A stretch of DNA of 64,000 nt from Paraburkholderia caledonica NBRC 102488. GTDB taxonomy: Bacteria; Pseudomonadota; Gammaproteobacteria; Burkholderiales; Burkholderiaceae. The position numbers and the translations under genes are program-made. The notes under the pieces were generated by a model. The model was not told the DNA's origin. It searched no databases and saw only the letters and a program-made list of their open reading frames with translations. The stretch spans positions 372,001-436,000 of the forward strand of contig NZ_BAYE01000006.1 in assembly GCF_000685095.1 (NCBI RefSeq). Reading direction: 5' to 3'. Of this stretch, positions 57,972 through 64,000 are shown one piece after another. Position 1 is the stretch's first letter. Every line of letters starts with the position of its first letter.

Positions 57972-58904
57972 ATGGATAAGCTCCTCGCTCTCACTACATT
58001 GCTCGAAGTCGCCGATGCGGGCGGCTTTTCGAAGGCCGCACAGCGTCTTGGAGTGGCGACCTCGTCGGTCACGCGCCTGATGGATTCGCTCGAAGCCTCG
58101 TTAGGCACTGCTTTACTGACTCGCACGCCGCGCAAGGTGAGCCTGACTGACGCCGGCATTGCTTATGTGGAACAGGTGGGCAAGGTGCTCGACGATCTGG
58201 CCGAGGCGGACGAGAGCGTGTTCGACAGCGGCGCCTCGCCGGTGGGGGCGCTGCGCATATCGGTGCCGTCCACCTACAGCCGGTTGCGGCTTGCCCCGCA
58301 CCTCGCAGCGTTCCTGTGCGCCAATCCCCGCGTGTTTCTCGACGTTGTCGTTGCCGATCACTTCTCCGACCTCGCGCTCGACCGGATCGACGTCGCAATC
58401 CGCATCGGTCTGCCCGATCGCGACGCCAACCTGATCGTGCGCAAACTGACGGACAACCCGCGTTATGTCGTGGCGAGCCACGATTACCTGGCGCGCTGCG
58501 GCGCCCCGCCAACTCCAGACGCGCTCGCCTCGCACGAGTGCCTTCGGATTGCATACGGCGGCGGCTATCGTTCGCGGCAGGTGTGGACTTTCCGGCGCGA
58601 GTCGGTTGAAGGGCGCGTCGAAGAGCGTGTCGAGGTGCGAGGTCATCTGCTATCCAATAGTCTCGATATCCTTCACGAAGCCGTTCTTGCAGGACGGGGC
58701 GTGGCCTTGCTGCCGGAATGGCTCGTCGGCGACGAGATTCGTGCGGGACGTTTAATGCGACTCTTCGAAAGCTTCGATGCAAGCCCTCATCAGGGCGACG
58801 CAATCGTGTACGCGGCGTACCTGCCGAATCGACGTCATTCGAGCAAGGTGCGCGCGCTCGTGCAGTTTCTCGAAGCCCGGCTTCAGATGGCGCTGGAAGG
58901 CTGA
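57972..58904 (+). CDS. LysR-family transcriptional regulator of the monooxygenase operon
   Basis: A 310-residue regulator. HTH at about 5-62 (GGFSKAAQRLGVATSSVTRL, MDSLEASLGTALLTRTPRKV), effector domain at about 88-295. It is divergent from the DsbA-like/monooxygenase/MFS genes with 118 bases between, containing the repeats at 57890-57949, so it most likely controls that operon in response to the ring compound. Confidence 0.9.
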   Translation: MDKLLALTTLLEVADAGGFSKAAQRLGVATSSVTRLMDSLEASLGTALLTRTPRKVSLTDAGIAYVEQVGKVLDDLAEADESVFDSGASPVGALRISVPSTYSRLRLAPHLAAFLCANPRVFLDVVVADHFSDLALDRIDVAIRIGLPDRDANLIVRKLTDNPRYVVASHDYLARCGAPPTPDALASHECLRIAYGGGYRSRQVWTFRRESVEGRVEERVEVRGHLLSNSLDILHEAVLAGRGVALLPEWLVGDEIRAGRLMRLFESFDASPHQGDAIVYAAYLPNRRHSSKVRALVQFLEARLQMALEG

Positions 58905-59060
58905 GCGCCGACGCGGCAATAAAGGGTACTTTTGCAGGCGTTCCTATACGAAGATTCAGTGCGTTTTCTACAGGCTGCATTAAAAGCGCATCGGTAGAAT
59001 GGGCCTCTATTTAGCCGGCACGCACGCCGGTTTCTGAATCCCTTAACCCGAACGTTCCAC

Positions 59061-60374
59061 ATGCATCCACTACCTGAATCGCGCTCCATTGGGCATTCGT
59101 TGCGCTGGGCCGCAGTGGTGGTTCTGATCGGGGTAGCCGGCGGCGTGGCCGGGCTGGGTCTCGCCGCGCTGTTGCATACGGTTCAGCATGTCGCCTACGG
59201 CTACAGCATCGAAACGATCTTCAGCAAGGAGAGCTTTCAACAGGGCGTGACGGCTGCGAGCCGCTCACGGCGAGTGGAAATGCTCGCGCTCTGCGGGCTG
59301 GTCGCGGGTGTCGGCTGGTGGGCGGTCTATCGCTGGTGCCGACCGTTGGTGAGCATCGCGCGAGCGGTGGGGAGCGACGACCCGCGCATGCCTGTTTTCG
59401 CGACTGTCTGCCACGCATTGCTGCAGATTGTCACCGTCGCGCTGGGCTCGCCGTTGGGGCGGGAAGTCGCGCCTCGCGAAATCGGCGCGATGCTGGCGGG
59501 CAGACTGACGTCGTTCGCCGGACTCACGGTGGCCGAGTCCAGAATCCTGGTCGCATGTGGCGCTGGCGCGGGCCTTGCCGCCGTCTACAACGTGCCGGTG
59601 GCGGGTGCGGTTTATGTGCTGGAAGGATTGCTTTTCACTATCGGCTGGCGAGCCGTTGTGCCGGCTGTCGTCACTTCGGCGATCGCGGGGTTCATCGCGC
59701 GAGCCGGTCTCGGCGACTTTCCACAATACGACGTGCCGCATTATGCGTGCACCGCTTCGTTGATCGTGTGGTCGGCGCTGGCGGGGCCGCTTATTGGCCT
59801 CGCGGCCTGGCAGTTCACGAGGCTCACCGACCATGCGCGCGCCCGCTCGCCGCGCGATAGCAGGCTGATGCTGCTGTGCGCGGTCAACTTTGTCTGCATC
59901 GGGGTGCTCGCCATCAAGTTCCCGCTGTTGCTGGGTAACGGCAAGGGACCGGCGCAGGTTGGGTTCGACGGCTCGCTCACGCTGCAGTTCGCCGCTGTTC
60001 TGCTCGTGCTTCGCGTGCTGATAACGTGGACGAGTCTGCGTGCTGGCGCGGCAGGCGGACTGCTGACGCCCGGCTTGTGCAACGGCGCATTGTTCGCCAT
60101 CGTGCTGGGCAGTGTCTGGTCGGCGGGGTGGCCCGGCGCGCCGTTGGGCGCGTTCGCTGTGATCGGCGCGGCGGCGTTTCTCGCTACCTCGATGCGCGTT
60201 CCGTTGACGGCGATCGCACTGATCTTCGAGTTCACCCGGCCGTCGCCCGAATTCATGATTCCGGTATTGATCGCCGTTGCCGGATCGGTCGCCATGTCGA
60301 GCTACGTTCGCCAGGTATTCGATCCGGCGCGCCGCACCGACTTGCCCGCGAAAGTAGAGCGCGCGAACGTGTAG
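59061..60374 (+). CDS. ClC-family chloride channel/antiporter, atypical
   Basis: A 437-residue ClC-fold membrane protein with about ten or more hydrophobic segments. The gating Glu is in GSPLGREVAPREIGA (normally GREGP), and the third anion loop is AGGLLTPGLCNG (GxFxP-like). AAVYNVPVAGAVYVLEGLL matches the FNAPLAG region. The first loop GSGIP is not recognisable (AVGSDDPRMP instead). So the Cl- selectivity residue is likely changed, and the ion may be fluoride, nitrate or another anion. It has no Shine-Dalgarno. Single gene. Confidence 0.87.
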   Translation: MHPLPESRSIGHSLRWAAVVVLIGVAGGVAGLGLAALLHTVQHVAYGYSIETIFSKESFQQGVTAASRSRRVEMLALCGLVAGVGWWAVYRWCRPLVSIARAVGSDDPRMPVFATVCHALLQIVTVALGSPLGREVAPREIGAMLAGRLTSFAGLTVAESRILVACGAGAGLAAVYNVPVAGAVYVLEGLLFTIGWRAVVPAVVTSAIAGFIARAGLGDFPQYDVPHYACTASLIVWSALAGPLIGLAAWQFTRLTDHARARSPRDSRLMLLCAVNFVCIGVLAIKFPLLLGNGKGPAQVGFDGSLTLQFAAVLLVLRVLITWTSLRAGAAGGLLTPGLCNGALFAIVLGSVWSAGWPGAPLGAFAVIGAAAFLATSMRVPLTAIALIFEFTRPSPEFMIPVLIAVAGSVAMSSYVRQVFDPARRTDLPAKVERANV

Positions 60375-60460
60375 GCCGCGTCCTGTTCGAGTGTCGATTC
60401 CGCCTCGCTTTCGATACGTCCGCTCAGATACGTCGCGCAGGTTGTCGGCATCACGCCGAC

Positions 60461-61429
60461 TTATTGCAACTCGGCGTATTGTTGCCCGCTAACCGTCTGT
60501 ACCGGCCGCCCCGGCTGCAAGCGTGCAACCTGCACATCAAGTTTTTGCCGCAACGAGGTGGTGAGAAAATTAACGAACGTTTTGACCTTCGCATCGACGT
60601 ACTGGCGCGACGGATAAATAGCGAACACATTCACGTTTTCCAGTGGGTAACCGGGGAAGAGCTGAACGAGCTTGCCTTCCTTGATGTCCTGCGCGACTGA
60701 ATAAGTCGGCACCGCGCCCACGCCCGCGCCTTCGAGCAATGCGATCCGCAGCGCCTGCATATTGTTGACGATGAAATGCCCTGCCAGCTCCGTGCCGGCC
60801 GCATTGCCGGCCGTGTCCGCTGGCCACTCGGGGGGCGCGTCGAACGCGGAGCTGACTTGCATGAGCGTGTGATGCGCGAGGTCTTTCTCTGCGGCGATGG
60901 GATGCCCCGCGAGATATTCGGGCGCGGCCACGAGAATGCGTTCGCACTGCCCGATCAGCTTGCTGATGTTGCGGGAGTCCGGCAACGTCGACGCCGATAC
61001 GATCGACACGTCGAAGTCGTCTTCGATCAGATTAGCCATGCGCGGCAGCAGCTTCAGGTCCACAGAGACAGCCGGGAAGGCCTCGCGATATTCGACGATC
61101 GTCGACGTCAGTTGCTTCAGCCCAATATCCGGTACGGCGTGAACGCGCAATCTGCCGCGTGGCAGGGTGTGCGCATTGCTCGCTTCCGCCTCGGCCGCGT
61201 CGAGATCCGCCAGAATCTTCTTGCAACGGTGGTAGTAGCGTTCGCCGCATTCCGTCAGCGATACGCTGCGTGTCGTTCTTTGCAGGAGCCGCGTGTGCAG
61301 ATGTTCTTCGAGCGATACCACCGCGCGCGAAACATTGCCGGCGCTGCAGTCCATATGTTTTGCCACTGCGCTGAAGTTGCCGGTCTCCGCGACTCGCGAG
61401 AACACGCGCATGCTGAAGATTCTGTCCAT
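60461..61429 (-). CDS. LysR-family transcriptional regulator
   Basis: A 322-residue regulator, HTH at about 4-62 (FSMRVFSRVAETGNFSAVAK, CSAGNVSRAVVSLEEHLHTR) and effector domain at about 90-295, with a 20-residue tail. It converges on the ClC gene and is divergent from the PoxB-like gene over a 361-base gap, so that gene is a possible target. Confidence 0.9.
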   Translation of the reverse strand: MDRIFSMRVFSRVAETGNFSAVAKHMDCSAGNVSRAVVSLEEHLHTRLLQRTTRSVSLTECGERYYHRCKKILADLDAAEAEASNAHTLPRGRLRVHAVPDIGLKQLTSTIVEYREAFPAVSVDLKLLPRMANLIEDDFDVSIVSASTLPDSRNISKLIGQCERILVAAPEYLAGHPIAAEKDLAHHTLMQVSSAFDAPPEWPADTAGNAAGTELAGHFIVNNMQALRIALLEGAGVGAVPTYSVAQDIKEGKLVQLFPGYPLENVNVFAIYPSRQYVDAKVKTFVNFLTTSLRQKLDVQVARLQPGRPVQTVSGQQYAELQ

Positions 61430-61790
61430 AACTGCTTCGCCTCCCGATCAGATTGAGCCGGGCATTCAATGTCGCCCGTTGAGAGAACAATACGATTGGG
61501 GACACGCGCGCACCATCACCACAAACGGGTGCCCGGATCATCAATGCATTCAGCCATCTAATCCGGAGGTATAGGTGGGGCCTCGTGCCGCCGGGCGACA
61601 GACACGATTCTGCCCGGGCAATTAAGTAGTTTTTAGATGCGTTTCAGGACATCTGGCCGCAACTCACATAATGTTGGACAGGTCTGAAAGCGTTTGCCTC
61701 CGCGCATGCGTGGGCGCATTCGCGTCGGTCCGGACACGCGTTCGAGTTCGGCGCCCAGTCGATCTTCATCTTGCGAGAAAGGAGTCAAAC
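61430..61790. other. Divergent intergenic region, LysR and PoxB-like genes
   Basis: About 361 bases. A 10-base palindrome TGCCCGGGCA sits near 61612-61621, with an AT-rich patch (AATTAAGTAGTTTTTAGATG) right after it that could hold a promoter for the PoxB-like gene. No gene is supported; short frames here lack ribosome sites. Confidence 0.4.
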
Positions 61791-63512
61791 ATGGCTAGCA
61801 ACACGATCGCCGCATATCTTGCGGGCAGTCTCGCCGCGGCAGGCGTCGAGCGGATTTGGGGCGTGACCGGCGACAGTCTGAATGGGCTGGCCTACAGCCT
61901 CGACCAGATTGGCTCGATCCGCTGGATGCACACGCGTCACGAGGAAGCGGCCGCCTTCGCGGCCGGCGCGGACGCGGCTTCGACCGGGCGTCTCGCCGTG
62001 TGCGCGGGCAGTTGCGGACCGGGCAACCTGCATCTGATCAACGGTTTGTTCGATTGCCATCGCAATCATCAACCGGTGCTCGCCATTGCGGCGCACATTC
62101 CGTCGACGGAAATCGGCACAGGCTACTTTCAGGAAACGCATCCCCAGGAATTGTTCAAGGAATGCAGCCATTACGTCGAGCTGGTCTCGTCCGCGTCCCA
62201 GTTTCCGCGTGTGCTGGCGCGCGCAATGCGCACCGCGATCGAGGAACGCGGCGTGGCCGTCATCGTCTTGCCAGGCGATGTTGCGCTGAGCGAAGGGCCG
62301 ACGGAAGCGCCTCTATGGGTCGACAGCGCACCGGCACGCATCCTCCCGGCCGAGGCGGACCTGGACCGGCTAGCGCAAATGCTCAATGATTCCGACGCGG
62401 TGACGATCATGTGCGGCAGCGGCGTGCAAGGTGCGCACGACGAAGTGGTCGCGCTCGCCGATACGCTCGGCGCGCCGGTGGTTCATGCGCTGCGCGGCAA
62501 GCAGTTCATCGAATACGACAATCCCTACGATGTCGGCATGACGGGACTGATCGGCTTCAGTTCGGGCTATCACGCGATGATGTCGTGCGACACGCTATTG
62601 TTGCTGGGCTGCGACTTTCCCTATCGTCCGTTCTATCCGGCTGACGCGAAGGTCATCCAGATCGACTGGAAGGGCTCCCAACTCGGACACCGGGCGCCGC
62701 TTGCACTCGGACTCGTCGGTACTGTGAAGGAAACCGTGGCCGCCACGCTACCCAGGCTGCAACGTAAAGCGGACCGCGGCTTCCTGGAAAACGCCCGCAA
62801 GCACTATGCGTCGGCACGCAAGGGTCTCGACGATCTGGCGACGCCTTCCGGGGCGGGCCGCCCGATCCATCCACAGTACCTGGCGAAGATGATCGACGAG
62901 ACCGCGAGCGACGACGCCATCTTCACAGCCGACGTCGGCACGCCCACGGTCTGGTCCGCCCGCTATCTGACCATGAACGGCAAGCGCCAGTTGCACGGTT
63001 CGTTCAACCACGGGTCCATGGCGAACGCCATGCCGCAGGCCCTGGGCGCGCAAGGCGCGAACCCTAGGCGGCAGGTGGTCTCGCTTTCGGGCGACGGCGG
63101 TTTGTCCATGATGCTGGGCGACCTGCTCACCGCCCGCCAGCTCGACCTGCCGATCAAGGTCGTGGTGTTCAACAATAGCCTGCTCGGATTCGTCTCGATG
63201 GAACTCAAGGCGAGCGGTTATCTCGACACGAACGTCGATCTGAGCCAGACCGATTTTGCGGCGATCGCGAAGGGCGCCGGCATCTTCGGCATTCGCGTCG
63301 AGGAATCGGAAGACGTAGCGGGCGCGTTGCGGCAGGCGTTCGCCCATCCTGGGCCGGCGTTGGTCGACGTCGTCGTCTCCAGACACGAACTCGCCATGCC
63401 GCCAACAATCGAGCTTGCTCAGGCAAAGGGCTTCAGTCTTTACATGATGCGCGCGATCCTGAACGGCCGGGGCGACGAGATCGTCGAGCTGGCACGGACC
63501 AATCTGCGCTAG
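61791..63512 (+). CDS. poxB: Thiamine-diphosphate enzyme, pyruvate dehydrogenase (quinone) PoxB-like
   Basis: A 573-residue ThDP enzyme. Catalytic Glu in [17 protein letters not shown] near 45-60; the FAD/central domain has [20 protein letters not shown]; the ThDP-Mg motif is [20 protein letters not shown] through FNNSLLGF near 440-470. The opening [20 protein letters not shown] is typical of PoxB. It oxidises pyruvate to acetate plus CO2 and feeds electrons to ubiquinone at the membrane; the C-terminal 25 residues would form the lipid-binding tail. AAAGGAG precedes the ATG at 61791. Confidence 0.9.
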   Translation: MASNTIAAYLAGSLAAAGVERIWGVTGDSLNGLAYSLDQIGSIRWMHTRHEEAAAFAAGADAASTGRLAVCAGSCGPGNLHLINGLFDCHRNHQPVLAIAAHIPSTEIGTGYFQETHPQELFKECSHYVELVSSASQFPRVLARAMRTAIEERGVAVIVLPGDVALSEGPTEAPLWVDSAPARILPAEADLDRLAQMLNDSDAVTIMCGSGVQGAHDEVVALADTLGAPVVHALRGKQFIEYDNPYDVGMTGLIGFSSGYHAMMSCDTLLLLGCDFPYRPFYPADAKVIQIDWKGSQLGHRAPLALGLVGTVKETVAATLPRLQRKADRGFLENARKHYASARKGLDDLATPSGAGRPIHPQYLAKMIDETASDDAIFTADVGTPTVWSARYLTMNGKRQLHGSFNHGSMANAMPQALGAQGANPRRQVVSLSGDGGLSMMLGDLLTARQLDLPIKVVVFNNSLLGFVSMELKASGYLDTNVDLSQTDFAAIAKGAGIFGIRVEESEDVAGALRQAFAHPGPALVDVVVSRHELAMPPTIELAQAKGFSLYMMRAILNGRGDEIVELARTNLR

Positions 63513-63537
63513 CCATACGCGTAACAGGCGTCACATG

Positions 63538-63561
63538 AAAGCGGCCGCTACCGGCCGCTTT
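63538..63561 (+). terminator. Terminator after the PoxB-like gene
   Basis: A 10-base-pair stem AAAGCGGCCG/CGGCCGCTTT with a 4-base loop, followed by CTCTT, begins 26 bases after the stop codon. Confidence 0.7.
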
Positions 63562-63714
63562 CTCTTGAACGTCGCATAGACAAAAACAGTGCATTTGCGC
63601 AAATCGCGGCGGTCGGTCTATCGCAAGCTAGACGCGTGAGAAGGCCAGGCGCGGCGCCAGTCAGGGCCGCGCGGAAAATCAACGCTCCCGAAGCCCACGC
63701 CCGAAGAGCAAGCC

Positions 63715-64000
63715 ATGAATGTGCAGACGGACAGCGTCGTTCTCCCGCGATGGCGGGACGAGTTGACGGCGTACTGGAAAGACGACGGGCCGCGCTTCTT
63801 GCATATCGCCAAGGTCGCGGTCGCGGTGACGCTTGCAATGGGGCTATGCATGCGGCTGGAGCTTCGCGCGCCCGGCACGGCAATGGTCTCGTGCGTCATC
63901 GTCATGATGCATCAGCAGAGCGGCATGGTCATCGCGCGAGGCTTTTACCGCGGCCTCGGTATGGTGTGCGGCAGCTTTGCCGGCCTCGCGATCGTCGCGC
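63715..64000 (+). CDS. FUSC-family inner-membrane exporter, N-terminal part (cut by window)
   Basis: ATG 63715 opens 95 visible residues: a soluble start MNVQTDSVVLPRWRDELTAY, then helices AKVAVAVTLAMGLCMRLEL and MVSCVIVMMHQQSGMV, matching the N-terminal FUSC/AaeB-like aromatic acid exporter pattern. GAAGAGCAAG lies upstream. The rest continues past 64000. It probably exports aromatic acids or is part of an efflux set; neighbours beyond the window would show this. Confidence 0.8.
   Translation, partial: MNVQTDSVVLPRWRDELTAYWKDDGPRFLHIAKVAVAVTLAMGLCMRLELRAPGTAMVSCVIVMMHQQSGMVIARGFYRGLGMVCGSFAGLAIVA

Noticed and set aside
1-64000. CRISPR arrays, tRNA/rRNA genes, insertion sequences, toxin-antitoxin or phage-defence systems
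   Set aside because: No regularly spaced repeats, tRNA-like cloverleaves, transposases, integrases or recognisable defence genes were seen on reading both strands.

Overview
The window is high-GC (roughly 60-65 % by eye), densely coded proteobacterial DNA. Its content (many LysR regulators, an aa3/caa3 oxidase operon with a fused cytochrome c, MHS-type transporters, two old-yellow-enzyme reductases, a Mo hydroxylase with a triheme cytochrome c, small Burkholderia-type stress genes) points to a soil or plant-associated Burkholderiaceae such as Paraburkholderia or Caballeronia. This is inferred from gene families; no rRNA or marker gene is present. I saw no tRNA, rRNA, insertion sequence, prophage or CRISPR array.

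Layout. (1) 1-6044, minus strand: a caa3-type terminal oxidase operon, ctaC-ctaD-ctaE-small membrane protein-ctaG-triheme cytochrome c, with 4-base ATGA overlaps at four of its five junctions. (2) 6365-21042: a stress/signalling region. Two soluble hybrid histidine kinases flank paired Hsp20 chaperones, a glycosyltransferase and many short proteins (a newly read 40-residue ORF, acidic and Gln-rich peptides, DUF4142, GFA, a ParB-like nuclease, low-affinity iron permease family, FmdB, DUF2795). VOC, DedA and GNAT proteins follow. (3) 21202-22776: an old yellow enzyme with an ArsR regulator and a candidate operator. (4) 22879-31949: LysR-DctA, an orphan ModA-like binding protein with an MHS symporter, a divergent LysR with a textbook T-N11-A operator, then a zinc deacylase, an MFS carrier and a metallo-beta-lactamase-fold hydrolase. 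(5) 32378-37182: a membrane-associated lytic transglycosylase, a frameshifted SnoaL-like gene, an exported six-blade NHL propeller and an EEP-family phosphatase/nuclease.

(6) 37534-42098: a LysR gene divergent from a Tat-exported serine hydrolase, an NmrA-like protein and an aldo/keto reductase, with two TGAC palindromes between them. (7) 42519-49173: a CUT2-type sugar ABC importer with an aldose dehydrogenase-like AKR and a zinc alcohol dehydrogenase, divergent from a GntR/FCD regulator. (8) 49341-58904, the most interesting catabolic block: a DsbA-like protein, a dihydroxypyridine-hydroxylase-like flavin monooxygenase, an MFS carrier, an old yellow enzyme and a three-subunit Mo hydroxylase/cytochrome c, all on the minus strand and headed by a divergent LysR. 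It looks like an undescribed pathway for a heteroaromatic or related compound. (9) 59061-64000: an atypical ClC channel, another LysR, a PoxB-like thiamine-diphosphate enzyme and the start of a FUSC-family exporter.

Functional thread: electrons from periplasmic dehydrogenases such as the Mo enzyme can pass through triheme cytochromes c towards the caa3 oxidase, while several independent LysR/GntR/ArsR units control uptake and oxidation of small organic compounds. Most starts were chosen from Shine-Dalgarno spacing and overlap with the upstream stop; where this is uncertain the entry says so.
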